Shown: in pieces, positions 50,706-60,042 of the stretch
How the letters are laid out: each line of letters opens with the position of its first letter
Position numbering within the stretch: the first letter of the stretch is position 1
Origin: Sphingomonadaceae bacterium
GTDB lineage: Bacteria; Pseudomonadota; Alphaproteobacteria; Sphingomonadales; Sphingomonadaceae
DNA: 64,000 nt
Assembly (NCBI GenBank): GCA_024236195.1
Contig: JACKKZ010000003.1
Span: 558,001-622,000, forward strand
Direction of reading: 5' to 3'
The notes under the pieces: generated by a model
What the model saw: only the letters and a program-made list of their open reading frames with translations
The model's database searches: none
What the model was told of the DNA's origin: nothing
Translations under genes and position numbers: made by a program

Positions 50706-52049
50706 ATGAGCGAGGCAGCCAAACTTACGCGCGGATCGATCAGCGGGCATCTCGTCGGGCAGACGACGCCGATGATTATCGGGGTCGCGGCGATGATGTC
50801 GGTCGGTCTGGTCGATGCCTATTTTATCGGTCAGCTGGGCAGCGCGGAACTGGCGGCGATGTCCTTTGTCTTCCCCATTGTCACCGCGCTGGCCAGCCTG
50901 GGTGTGGGTGTGATGGTGGGGATCAACTCTGTTGTCGCCCGCGCCTTGGGCGAAGGCGATATGGAGCGTGCACAACGCAAGGCAAGCTTTGGCATCGCTT
51001 TCGCTTTTGCCACCGGCGCAGTGCTGGGCCTGTTGCTGTTTGCCTTGGTCACACCGCTGTTCCGGTTGATGCAGGCAAGCGAAGAGCTGCTGCCGCTGAT
51101 CCGCGCCTATATGGTGCCCTTCGCGCTCGGTTTTCCGCTGGTGCTGATTAATATGGGCGTGAACGGCGTGATGCGTGGTCAGGGGGAAGCAAAGCGGACC
51201 AGCGTGATTTCGCTCACCTATGCCGCCGCCAATTGGGTGCTCGATCCGATCCTGATTACCGGCGCATTTGGTTTTGCCGGCTTTGGCATTGCCGGGGCCG
51301 CCTATGCCACGCTGATTTCATGGGCGATCGCCGTGGCATTGGGCCTGTGGCTGTTGCGATCGACCAGTCTGCCCTTCCGCCCCGGCGTTATCCCGCAATG
51401 CAATTTGCGCGAAACGCTTGGCCCTATCGTCAGCGTCGCCCTGCCCGCTGCCGGAGCCAATGCGATCAACCCGGTGGGCCTGTCTGTGCTGACCGCGCTG
51501 GTGGCGACGCAGGGTCAGGCCGCCGTGGCCGGGTTTGGCGCGGGCGGGCGCTTGCAAGCCTTCGCCGTGGTCCCCTTGCTCGCACTGTCGGGCGCGATTG
51601 GCGGGATCGTGGGGCAGAACTGGGGGGCGAAGCATTATCACCGCGCGCGACAGGCCATGTGGCAAGCCGGATGGTTCGCTGCCGGATATGGGTTGGTGCT
51701 GGCCGTGTTGTTGTTTGCGGCTGGTGAGTGGTTCGCGCGCTTCTTCAGCGACGATCCGGCAGTGATTGAGCAATTCGCGCAATATCTGCGCATCTCCGCA
51801 TGGGGCTATGCCGGGTTTGGCGTGCTGATCACCGCTAATGGCGCGCTCAATGCTGTGGGCAAAGCGAACCTCTCGCTGATCCAGAGCTTCGCCCGCGTGT
51901 TCCTTGTAATGCTTCCTTTCGCATGGTTCCTGCGCCCCGCATGGGGCGAAGAAGCGATCTATGCCGCAGAGCTGGCCGCCAATGTGCTGGGCGGCGCGGT
52001 GGCGGCCTATGTGGTGTGGCGCGTGCTGTCGCGCGGGAAGGAGGGCTAG
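50706..52049 (+). CDS. MATE family efflux transporter
   Basis: A 447-residue protein with 12 membrane helices and two MATE repeats, for example 'TTPMIIGVAAMMSVGLVDAY' and 'GQGEAKRTSVISLTYAAANW'. MATE pumps export cationic drugs or metabolites using Na+ or H+. No clear ribosome-binding site is seen; the start is taken as ATG 50706 (MSEAAKLTRG). Convergent with the oxoprolinase, overlapping by 4 bp. Confidence 0.9.
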   Translation: MSEAAKLTRGSISGHLVGQTTPMIIGVAAMMSVGLVDAYFIGQLGSAELAAMSFVFPIVTALASLGVGVMVGINSVVARALGEGDMERAQRKASFGIAFAFATGAVLGLLLFALVTPLFRLMQASEELLPLIRAYMVPFALGFPLVLINMGVNGVMRGQGEAKRTSVISLTYAAANWVLDPILITGAFGFAGFGIAGAAYATLISWAIAVALGLWLLRSTSLPFRPGVIPQCNLRETLGPIVSVALPAAGANAINPVGLSVLTALVATQGQAAVAGFGAGGRLQAFAVVPLLALSGAIGGIVGQNWGAKHYHRARQAMWQAGWFAAGYGLVLAVLLFAAGEWFARFFSDDPAVIEQFAQYLRISAWGYAGFGVLITANGALNAVGKANLSLIQSFARVFLVMLPFAWFLRPAWGEEAIYAAELAANVLGGAVAAYVVWRVLSRGKEG

Positions 52050-55000
52050 GCTCCACCAAACCCGCCGCCGCCGGGGGTTTCGATCACGAACACATCGCCC
52101 GCTTCCATCTCTACGCTGGCGGTCGCGCTGAGGCCTTCCACACTGCCATCGGCACGCTCAACGCGGTTGTGGCCCGTCGCACCATCCCCGCCGCCAGCCA
52201 GACCGAAGGGAGCGATTTTGCGCCGGTTGGAGAGGATTTCGGCCCGCATCGGGGCGAGGAAGCGAATGCGGCGTTCCACCCCGTCGCCGCCCTGCCAGCG
52301 CCCCGCCCCACCCGATCCGCGCCGGATGGCAAAGCGTTCGACCAGCACGGGGAAACGCGCCTCCAATATTTCCGGGTCGGTCAGCCGCGAATTGGTCATA
52401 TGGGTCTGCACTGCATCAGCCCCGGCAAAGCCGCGCCCCGCGCCCGCCCCGCCTGCAATCGTCTCGTAATATTGGTGCGTATCATTGCCGAAAGTGAAAT
52501 TGTTCATCGTCCCCTGGCTCGCCGCCAGCGCGCCAAAGGCTCCGAACAGCGCGTCGGTGACAAGCTGGCTGGTCTCCACATTGCCCGCCACCACCGCCGC
52601 AGGGTGGCGTGGGGAGAGCATGGAGCCTGCCGGGATGCGGATCTCCACCGTACGCAGGAACCCGTCATTCATAGGGATGTCCGTGTCGATCAGCGTGCGG
52701 ATGACATAGAGGCAGGCGGCGCGCACAACGGATTCCGGCGCGTTGAAATTGTCGGGCAATTGCGCGCTGGTTCCGGCAAAGTCGATCACCGCTCGGCCCG
52801 CCGCAGGGTCGAACCGCACAGCGGCCTGCACCACCGCGCCGTTGTCGCTGAGCACGCTGTGGCGGCCATCCTTCCCCTCGGCCAACAGCCGCGAAACGGC
52901 TTGCGCGGAATAGGCTTGTAGGTGCTCCATATAGGCAGAGACGACCTCAGCGGAATAGTCCTCCGCCAGCTCCAGCAGCCGCGCTGCCCCGCGATTGCAG
53001 GCAGCGAGCTGCGCGGCGAGGTCCGCGATATTCTGGTCCACATTGCGTGCCGGGTAAGGGCCGGAGGTCAGCAATTCGCGCAACTGGCCTTCAAGAAATT
53101 GCCCGTCCCGCCGCACCAGCACAGCGTCGAGCACCACGCCTTCTTCCTCGATGCTGCGGCTGTTCGAAGGCATGGAGCCCGGCGCGATCCCGCCAATATC
53201 CGCATGATGCCCGCGCGCGGCGGTGAACCATTCGGGATGGTCCTGCCCTTCCAGCCAGACCGGCGTAACCACCGTAATATCAGGCAGATGCGTGCCACCG
53301 GCATAGGGCGCGTTGAGCGCAAAAGCATCGCCGGGGCGCATGTCCATGCCGTGGGCGGAAACCACCGCACGGACGCTTTCGCCCATCGAGCCAAGGTGGA
53401 CCGGCATATGCGGGGCATTGGCGACAAGGTTGCCGGCTGCGTCGAAGATTGCGCAGCTAAAATCGAGCCGTTCGCGGATGTTCACCGAGCGAGCAGAGTG
53501 CTGGAGCGCCGCGCCCATCTCCTCGGCAATGGCCATGAACAGCCCGCCGAAAATCTCCAGCCGCACCGGGTCCATCTGCGCGGAAATGGCAGATTTCCGG
53601 GCCTCTGCCGCGCGGGTCAGAGCGAGCATGCCCTGCCCGTCCAGCCGCGCCTGCCAGCCGGGTTCGACAATGATTGTCGCCACCGGGTCGATGATGAGCG
53701 CGGGGCCTGCAAGCTGCTGTCCGGGGGCCAGCGCATCACGTTGCCAGACCGGGATGCTGTGCGTCTCGCCTTTGAGGTAACAATCGACCGTTTCCCCGGC
53801 AGCTGCCGAAAGCATCCCGTTTTCGACCCGCAAATCGCCGTTTTCTGCGGCCTTCGAGACCGCTTCGACAGCTATCGCTTCGACAATCAACACCCCGGTG
53901 TCGTCATAGCCGAATTGCGCCCGGTAAAGCGCGGAGAAAGCGGCTTTCATCCTTTCGACAATGTCGAATTCGACATCGATAGTGCTGTCGGATCCTTCCC
54001 GCCGCAAATGGAGCCGCGTTTCCAGCGCCACACTCGCCGGATCGACACCCTGCGCGGCCAGCGCATCGCTAGCTTCTTTACCCAAACGGGACCGCGCCGC
54101 CTCCAGCGTCTCCTCGCCGCCTTCCAGCGGCAGGGCCAAGGTCGCCTCGCGCAATTCGCGCCGGTCCGCCAGCCCCATGCCATAGGCGGAAAGCACACCG
54201 GAGAGCGGATGGACCAGCACGGTTTCGATCCCCAATGCCTCGGCCACCAGGCAAGCATGTTGCCCGCCCGCCCCGCCAAAGCAGGACAGCGCGAATTGCG
54301 CAACGTCATGCCCCTTGGCCACGGAGACCGCGCGGATCGCATTGGCCATGCTCGCGACGGCTATGGCGAGGAAGCCTTCCGCCGCTTCCTCCATGCTCAT
54401 CGTCCGGCCGGTTGCCGCTTCGACCTGTGCCAGCACATCATCCATCCGCGCCTGCGCCGCCGCGCGATCGAGAGGCTCGTCGGCATCAGGGCCAAACACC
54501 GCCGGGAAATGCCCTGGCTGAAGCTTGCCCAACAGCAAGTTGCAGTCAGTCACTGTCAGCGGCCCGCCTTGCCGGTAGCAGGCAGGCCCCGGTTGCGCCC
54601 CGGCGCTTTCCGGCCCGACAAGGAAGCGCGCGCCGTCGAAGCGGCAGATCGAACCACCGCCCGCCGCAACCGTGTGGATTCGCATCATCGGCGCGCGGAT
54701 GCGCACCCCGGCCACGCGGTTCTCACTATCGCGTTCGTATTTCCCGGCGAAGAGCGAGACATCGGTCGAGGTCCCGCCCATGTCGAAGCCGATCACGCGG
54801 TCAAAACCCGCCCGCTGGCTGGTCTGCGCCATGCCAACGATCCCGCCCGCCGGGCCGGAGAGGATCGCATCCTTGCCGCGAAAGGCACTGCGCGCTGCCA
54901 GCCCGCCATTGCTCTGCATGAACAGCGGCTCCTGCCCGGCGCCCAGCCCCGCAGCAAGCCGGGCGGTATAGGCCTGCAGCACCGGCGAGAGATAGGCATC

Positions 55001-55621
55001 GACAGTGGTCGTATCCGCCCGCCCCACCAGCCGCGCGAGTGGCGATGTGCGATGGCTGACGGCAATTTCCTCAAACCCCGCCTCCGCCGCCAGCTCGGCC
55101 AAAGCCTCTTCATGCTGCGTGAAGCGCCAGCCATGTATCAGCGCGATGGCGACCGCGCGCAAGCCGCGTACCCGTGCAGCCTTGAGGTCCGCAAGCGCCG
55201 CCTCCCGATCCAGCGCCTGATAAACTGTGCCATCCGCCCCGATCCGCTCGCGCACTTCCAGCACCTGTGTTGCCAACGGCTCAGGCTTGCGAATATTGAG
55301 CGCGAAAATATCGGGCCGCTCCTGCGTACCGATGGCGGGCAAGTCTCCGAACCCCTCGGTTATCGCCAGCAGCACCGGTTCACCCTTGCGTTCGAGCAGG
55401 GCATTGGTCGCAATAGTCGTGCCGATACGGATATCGGCGAGAGGCAGTGGCCCGTCGCTCACCCCCGAAAGCCGCCGCATCGCTTCCAGCGCGGCATCTT
55501 CATACTGGGCAGGATTGTCCGACAGGAGCTTGGCCGTCTGCACCGATCCGTCGGGGGCACGGGCCACGACATCAGTGAAGGTCCCGCCCCGATCAATCCA
55601 GAAATGCCAGCGCCCGCTCAT
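52046..55621 (-). CDS. Hydantoinase/5-oxoprolinase, HyuA-HyuB fusion
   Basis: A 1191-residue protein joining an N-terminal HyuA-type ATPase half ('FWIDRGGTFTDVVARAPDG', 'GFDMGGTSTDVSLFAGKYER') and a C-terminal HyuB half ('MDPVRLEIFGGLFMAIAEEM', 'HPAAVVAGNVETSQLVTDAL', 'FGNDTHQYYETIAGGAGAG'). This full-length fusion is typical of 5-oxoprolinase, which opens 5-oxo-L-proline with ATP to L-glutamate in glutathione turnover. Start 55621 (MSGRWHFWIDR) is preferred over 55657. It is divergent from cheA by about 100 bp. Confidence 0.9.
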   Translation of the reverse strand: MSGRWHFWIDRGGTFTDVVARAPDGSVQTAKLLSDNPAQYEDAALEAMRRLSGVSDGPLPLADIRIGTTIATNALLERKGEPVLLAITEGFGDLPAIGTQERPDIFALNIRKPEPLATQVLEVRERIGADGTVYQALDREAALADLKAARVRGLRAVAIALIHGWRFTQHEEALAELAAEAGFEEIAVSHRTSPLARLVGRADTTTVDAYLSPVLQAYTARLAAGLGAGQEPLFMQSNGGLAARSAFRGKDAILSGPAGGIVGMAQTSQRAGFDRVIGFDMGGTSTDVSLFAGKYERDSENRVAGVRIRAPMMRIHTVAAGGGSICRFDGARFLVGPESAGAQPGPACYRQGGPLTVTDCNLLLGKLQPGHFPAVFGPDADEPLDRAAAQARMDDVLAQVEAATGRTMSMEEAAEGFLAIAVASMANAIRAVSVAKGHDVAQFALSCFGGAGGQHACLVAEALGIETVLVHPLSGVLSAYGMGLADRRELREATLALPLEGGEETLEAARSRLGKEASDALAAQGVDPASVALETRLHLRREGSDSTIDVEFDIVERMKAAFSALYRAQFGYDDTGVLIVEAIAVEAVSKAAENGDLRVENGMLSAAAGETVDCYLKGETHSIPVWQRDALAPGQQLAGPALIIDPVATIIVEPGWQARLDGQGMLALTRAAEARKSAISAQMDPVRLEIFGGLFMAIAEEMGAALQHSARSVNIRERLDFSCAIFDAAGNLVANAPHMPVHLGSMGESVRAVVSAHGMDMRPGDAFALNAPYAGGTHLPDITVVTPVWLEGQDHPEWFTAARGHHADIGGIAPGSMPSNSRSIEEEGVVLDAVLVRRDGQFLEGQLRELLTSGPYPARNVDQNIADLAAQLAACNRGAARLLELAEDYSAEVVSAYMEHLQAYSAQAVSRLLAEGKDGRHSVLSDNGAVVQAAVRFDPAAGRAVIDFAGTSAQLPDNFNAPESVVRAACLYVIRTLIDTDIPMNDGFLRTVEIRIPAGSMLSPRHPAAVVAGNVETSQLVTDALFGAFGALAASQGTMNNFTFGNDTHQYYETIAGGAGAGRGFAGADAVQTHMTNSRLTDPEILEARFPVLVERFAIRRGSGGAGRWQGGDGVERRIRFLAPMRAEILSNRRKIAPFGLAGGGDGATGHNRVERADGSVEGLSATASVEMEAGDVFVIETPGGGGFGGA

Positions 55622-55677
55622 ACGCTTGCCTATGGCCTTGCCAACATGGGCTCGCAAGCCATGCCGGTGACCAATCG

Positions 55678-55685
55678 TTAACCAT
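55678..55685 (+). promoter_or_regulatory. Possible CtrA half site upstream of cheA
   Basis: TTAACCAT lies 44 bp before the cheA start. It matches the CtrA half-site pattern; CtrA controls motility genes in many Alphaproteobacteria, and rcdA in this window shows the pathway exists here. Low information content, so this needs binding data. Confidence 0.35.
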
Positions 55686-55728
55686 CATGCTTCATACCTC
55701 CGACTGAACAAGTGGGAAAATTGGGGCC

Positions 55729-58089
55729 ATGGACGACCTGCTGTCAGAATTTGTCGCGGAAACCCGCGAAATGCTGGACGCGCTTGAAAGCGAAATCGTC
55801 GCCTGGGAACAGGCGCCGGAGGACAAGGCGCGCCTCGATGCGATTTTCCGCTTCGTGCATACGGTAAAGGGCAATTGCGGCTTCTTTGACCTGCCCCGTC
55901 TCGCCAAATTGAGCCATGCCGCTGAAAGCGCACTGGCCGAAGTGCGCGCTGGCCGCCGTCAACCGGATACCGCGCTGGTCGATGCCGTGCTGGCGGTGAT
56001 CGACCGGATTGTAGCGATGGTCGACGTGCTGGAAGCCGGCGAAGATTACCCCGAAGGCGGCGATGATGCGCTGATGGCCGCGCTGGAACCCAGCAATGAT
56101 GATGGCGGGGAAGCCGCCGCCCTGCGCGCCCAATCCGCCACTTCCGGCCAGGCAAGCAGCACCAACCGCGATGGCCCCCGTTCGATCCGCCTGCCGGTGG
56201 AATTGCTCGACCGGGTGATGTCCGGCGTGTCGGACATGGTGCTGGCTCGCAATGAACTCGCCCGCCGCTTGCGCGAATATGGGGTGGAGCCGACGATTGA
56301 TGGTCCGTTCGAACGGCTTTCCGCCGTGCTGGACGATGTCCGCGACGGCGTCACCCGTATGCGGATGCAGCGGATTGAGCACCTGTTCAACGCCTTCCCC
56401 CGGCTGGTGCGCGATCTTTCGGCAGAACTGGGCAAACAGGTCCTGATTGATGTTGAAGGCGGCGAAGTGGAACTTGACCGGGAAATGGTCGAAATGATCC
56501 GCGACCCGCTGACCCATATTATCCGCAACGCCGTCGATCACGGCTTCGAAACACCGGCTGAGCGCATCGCCGCCAGCAAGCGGGAAATCGGCTTGCTGCA
56601 TATCTCCGCGCGGCAATCCGGCAACCGCATCCTGATTGCGATCAGTGATGACGGGCGCGGGATTGATACCGGCAGACTGGCGGACAAGGCCGTGGCAAGC
56701 AAGGTCGCCAGCCCGGCCGAAATCGCCGCCATGAGCGAGACCGAAAAGCTCGCCCTGATCTTTGAACCCGGCATTTCCACCGCAGCTGCGGTTACCTCCA
56801 TTTCCGGGCGAGGCGTGGGAATGGATGTCGTCCGCGCCAATATCGAACGTGTTGGCGGTTCAATTGACGTGACCAGTACGCCCGGCAAAGGCACCCGGAT
56901 CCTGCTGTCCCTGCCGCTGACACTCAGCATTATCCCGGCGCTGACCATCGAATGTTGCGGCCAGCGTTATGCCATTCCCCGGTCCTATATCGAGGAAATC
57001 ATCCATTCCCGCTCCGGCAGTGCACAACTGGCACAAATCGGCGATGCCTGGCTCGCGACTATCCGGGGCGAACGCATTCGCTGCCTGACGCTGGCAGCGG
57101 TCTTCGGCATTGACCGGCAATCCAGCCCCAAGGGGGCCACGCTGATCCTAGTGCGGCTGGCTGGCGGAGATTTCTTCGCCCTCGCCGTTGACCGGGTGCT
57201 GGACCACGAAGAACTGGTTATCAAACCGCTGGCACCGGCAGTCATGGCGACCGGCATTTATGCGGGCACCTCGTTGCTTGACGATGGTAGCCCGGTGCTG
57301 ATGCTCGATATGGCCGGGATCGCGCGCAAGCATGACCTGATCAGCGATGTGCAGCGCCGCGTCCGCCGTGAATTGCCGGGGCTGGCGCAGATTGCCTCCG
57401 CTGAAGAGGGCGTTCCGGTGTTGCTGTTCACCGGGCTGGACAATCGCCGCCGCGCTGTGCGCCTGGATGTCGTGAACCGGGTCGACAAGGTCGAACCAAC
57501 CGCGGTGACGCTGACCGATGATGGGGCGCGGATCGTGTTGGAGGACAAGGTGTTCCCGCTGGCCGGGGTCAACCGCGGCGCGGTGCCGGAAAGCCGATTC
57601 CCGATTCTGCGCCTCAGCGATGGCAAGGGCGAACTGGCCTATGCCGTGCAGGCGATTGCCGATTCTGCGCGGATTGACGGGGATATTTCCCCTGCTGCCC
57701 GCGCTGGCGAAATTGAAGGCATTGCCCTGGTTGGTGGCACGCCTGTGGAAGTGCTAGATTGCCACTGGCTGTTTGCCCGTGAAATGCGCGGTTCGGCCGC
57801 GCTCCAACCGGCGACCTGCCGTTTCGATGGCGATGATCCCTGGCTGGATACGATCCTGCGCCCGCTGGCGGAAAGCGCGGGCTACCGGGTGGTCAGCGAT
57901 GATGCTCAGCATGCCGACGTGGTCATAACCACCGATAGCACGGCCAGCGAGGCGGAGGGGCCGGACAACCGGATCCGGATTGTCTCGGACCCGGATATTG
58001 CCGGGCAGGTTGCCGGGACGATCTATCGCTATGACCGTGCCGGGTTACTCGCCGCGCTGGCGCAAGCCCGCATGGGGAGGGTCGCATGA
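55729..58089 (+). CDS. cheA: Chemotaxis histidine kinase CheA with extra C-terminal segment
   Basis: A 786-residue kinase that phosphorylates CheY and CheB. Order: P1 histidine-phosphotransfer domain (phospho-His44 in 'FVHTVKG', residues about 1-110), a short linker with no visible P2, dimerisation (about 150-210), the ATPase with N-box 'HIIRNAVDHGFE', G1 'ISDDGRGIDTG' and 'ISGRGVGMDVVRANIERVGG', then a CheW-like P5 (about 390-540). A further 240 residues follow: a second CheW-like stretch ('VPVLLFTGLDNRRRAVRLDV') and a degenerate receiver-like tail around 'PLAESAGYRVVSDDAQHADV' without a clear acceptor Asp. The stop overlaps cheW. Confidence 0.95.
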   Translation: MDDLLSEFVAETREMLDALESEIVAWEQAPEDKARLDAIFRFVHTVKGNCGFFDLPRLAKLSHAAESALAEVRAGRRQPDTALVDAVLAVIDRIVAMVDVLEAGEDYPEGGDDALMAALEPSNDDGGEAAALRAQSATSGQASSTNRDGPRSIRLPVELLDRVMSGVSDMVLARNELARRLREYGVEPTIDGPFERLSAVLDDVRDGVTRMRMQRIEHLFNAFPRLVRDLSAELGKQVLIDVEGGEVELDREMVEMIRDPLTHIIRNAVDHGFETPAERIAASKREIGLLHISARQSGNRILIAISDDGRGIDTGRLADKAVASKVASPAEIAAMSETEKLALIFEPGISTAAAVTSISGRGVGMDVVRANIERVGGSIDVTSTPGKGTRILLSLPLTLSIIPALTIECCGQRYAIPRSYIEEIIHSRSGSAQLAQIGDAWLATIRGERIRCLTLAAVFGIDRQSSPKGATLILVRLAGGDFFALAVDRVLDHEELVIKPLAPAVMATGIYAGTSLLDDGSPVLMLDMAGIARKHDLISDVQRRVRRELPGLAQIASAEEGVPVLLFTGLDNRRRAVRLDVVNRVDKVEPTAVTLTDDGARIVLEDKVFPLAGVNRGAVPESRFPILRLSDGKGELAYAVQAIADSARIDGDISPAARAGEIEGIALVGGTPVEVLDCHWLFAREMRGSAALQPATCRFDGDDPWLDTILRPLAESAGYRVVSDDAQHADVVITTDSTASEAEGPDNRIRIVSDPDIAGQVAGTIYRYDRAGLLAALAQARMGRVA

Positions 58090-58523
58090 GCGAATTGCTG
58101 CTCCTTGCCCGCATCGCCGGGCGCCGTGTCGCTTTCCCAGCGCTGGATGTGAACTCGGTCGTGGAAATTGACGCGCTTACCCCGGTTCCCGGTGCGCCTG
58201 CCTTTGTCTCTGGCCTTGCTGCCTTGCGCAGCCGTGCGCTGACCGTGATCGACAGCGCAAAGGCGCTGGAACTGGAACAGGCGACAACTGGCCTCGAAGC
58301 CATCGTGGCAGAACATGATGGCCATCTTTACGCCTTGCAGGTCGAAGCGGTGGAAGATGTGGCAGAGGCCCTGTCCGAGCCGCAAGAGGTGCGTGGATCG
58401 CTCGGCTCAGGATGGGAGCGCGCAGCGCGCGGGATGGTGGAAAGCGCCGCCGGACCGGTCCTGCTGCTTGATGCGGCGGCAATTGTCGCCGGCCCTGCGC
58501 ATTCTGTGCAGCGGGCGGCTTAA
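58086..58523 (+). CDS. cheW: CheW-like chemotaxis coupling protein
   Basis: A 145-residue CheW-domain protein, coupling receptors to CheA. 'LLLARIAGRRVAFPALDVNS' to 'GLAALRSRALTVIDSAKALE' follows the CheW beta-barrel pattern, and 'PGAPAFVSGLAALRSRALTV' corresponds to the conserved receptor-contact region. Slightly shorter than usual (about 150-165). ATG overlaps the cheA stop (ATGA). Confidence 0.88.
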   Translation: MSELLLLARIAGRRVAFPALDVNSVVEIDALTPVPGAPAFVSGLAALRSRALTVIDSAKALELEQATTGLEAIVAEHDGHLYALQVEAVEDVAEALSEPQEVRGSLGSGWERAARGMVESAAGPVLLLDAAAIVAGPAHSVQRAA

Positions 58524-58574
58524 GCGCTTGGTTACCTCAATGGGAATAGAATTCGCCGAAGGAAGGGAACGGCA

Positions 58575-58940
58575 ATGAAGACATGCCTGATTGTCGATGA
58601 CTCGCGGGTGATCCGCAAAGTCTCGCGCCATATGGTGGAGGCGATCGGCCTTGCCGTGGAAGAAGCCGCCAACGGGCAGGAGGCGCTCGACGCCTGTGCC
58701 CAGGCCATGCCCGATGTGATCCTGCTCGATTGGAACATGCCGGTGATGAGCGGAATCGAATTCATCACCCGCCTGCGCGCCAGCCCGGGTGGGGAGGCTC
58801 CCAAGGTGGTGTTCTGCACCACCGAGAACGATGCCGCGCACATCCGCGAGGCGGTCCAGGCGGGGGCCAACGAATATGTGATGAAGCCGTTCGATCACGA
58901 GACGCTTCAGATCAAGCTGCAACTGGTGGGCGTAGCTTAG
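58575..58940 (+). CDS. cheY: Chemotaxis response regulator CheY
   Basis: A 121-residue single receiver domain: 'CLIVDDSRVIRKVSRHMVEA' (acid pocket DD), 'DVILLDWNMPVMSGIEF' (phospho-acceptor Asp52), Thr/Ser in 'VVFCTTEND' and Lys in 'VMKPFDHETL'. CheA phosphorylates it to act on the flagellar switch; no flagellar genes are in the window. GAAGGAA lies about 8 bp before the ATG. Confidence 0.92.
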   Translation: MKTCLIVDDSRVIRKVSRHMVEAIGLAVEEAANGQEALDACAQAMPDVILLDWNMPVMSGIEFITRLRASPGGEAPKVVFCTTENDAAHIREAVQAGANEYVMKPFDHETLQIKLQLVGVA

Positions 58941-58950
58941 GGGCGCCGCC

Positions 58951-60042
58951 ATGCGCAGCGCTGCCCCCCAATCCCGGGCGGTCACCGAACAGGAGAAGCC
59001 GCCTCTGGCCGACGCGATCCGCGTGATGATCGTGGACGATTCCCTTGTCGTCCGCTCTGCCCTGCGGCGCGCCATCGAAGAAGCCCCGGGGATGTCCATT
59101 GTCGCGACCGCCTCCAGCGGCGAACAGGCGATCAGCCAGCTTGCGACTGTTGAGGTCGATGTGATCCTGCTGGACCTTGAGATGCCCGGCATGGGCGGGC
59201 TCGAAGCACTCCCCCGGATCATCCGGGAGGGGAGCGGCGCGCGTGTGCTGATTGTTTCCTCGCTCACCAGCTCAGGGGCAGAGGCCACGCTGGTTGCACT
59301 GTCCATGGGGGCAGCGGATACTTTGCTCAAACCCGTGACGGGCGGATTTGATGAGGCTTATCGCGCTGATCTGCTGGCCCGGATCCGCGCCTTGGGGGGC
59401 AAGGAGCACCGCCTGACCCTTGCAGATGTGCCCGCTCCGCCGCCGCGCCCGATGCGCCTGTCGGCCAAGCAGCCGCGCATCGTCGCGATTGGTGCATCGA
59501 CCGGCGGCATCCATGCCATGTGCATGCTGCTCAAGGCCTTGCCGCGTAGTTTCAACCTGCCGATAGCCGTGACCCAGCATTTGCCAGCATCCTTTCTCCC
59601 GGTCTTTGCGCGCCAGCTTGAACTGGCCTCTGCCCGCAAGGCCAGTATCGCTTCGGATGGGTCCGTGGCCAGGGCGGGGGAAATCCTCATCGCGCCGGGT
59701 GAAGGACATATGATGTTTTCCCGGCGGGGGGACCAGATCATCGCCCGCATTTCAGATTTCCCCACTCCCAGCGGGTGCCGCCCCTCAGTCGATCCGATGT
59801 TTGAATCACTGGCGGAACAGCTGGATGGCTGCGCGATTGGCGTGGTCCTGTCCGGCATGGGCAAGGACGGGGCGGAAGGCGCGGCCCTGCTCGCCCAGCT
59901 GGGAGGGACCGTGATGGCACAGGATGCGGAAAGCTGCTCCGTCTGGGGCATGCCGCGTGCAGTTACCACCAGCGGCATCGCCAGCGTGGTTGCTCCGCCA
60001 GCTGTGCTCGCCGCACGGATCGCTGCCGGAGCTGCAGCATGA
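58951..60042 (+). CDS. cheB: Chemotaxis methylesterase CheB
   Basis: A 363-residue receptor methylesterase/deamidase. An N-terminal receiver ('VMIVDDSLVVRSALRRAIEE', acceptor Asp in 'VILLDLEMPGMGG') is followed by the methylesterase domain with catalytic Ser in 'IGASTGGIHAM', His in 'VTQHLPASF' and Asp in 'SGMGKDGAEGA'. It removes methyl groups from MCPs for adaptation. Its stop overlaps cheR. Confidence 0.95.
   Translation: MRSAAPQSRAVTEQEKPPLADAIRVMIVDDSLVVRSALRRAIEEAPGMSIVATASSGEQAISQLATVEVDVILLDLEMPGMGGLEALPRIIREGSGARVLIVSSLTSSGAEATLVALSMGAADTLLKPVTGGFDEAYRADLLARIRALGGKEHRLTLADVPAPPPRPMRLSAKQPRIVAIGASTGGIHAMCMLLKALPRSFNLPIAVTQHLPASFLPVFARQLELASARKASIASDGSVARAGEILIAPGEGHMMFSRRGDQIIARISDFPTPSGCRPSVDPMFESLAEQLDGCAIGVVLSGMGKDGAEGAALLAQLGGTVMAQDAESCSVWGMPRAVTTSGIASVVAPPAVLAARIAAGAAA

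Noticed and set aside
52922..55681. A 919-residue plus-strand open frame across the oxoprolinase gene
   Set aside because: It mirrors the oxoprolinase frame in a high-GC genome; composition is Arg/His/Gly-rich with no domain, while the opposite strand has clear HyuA and HyuB motifs.
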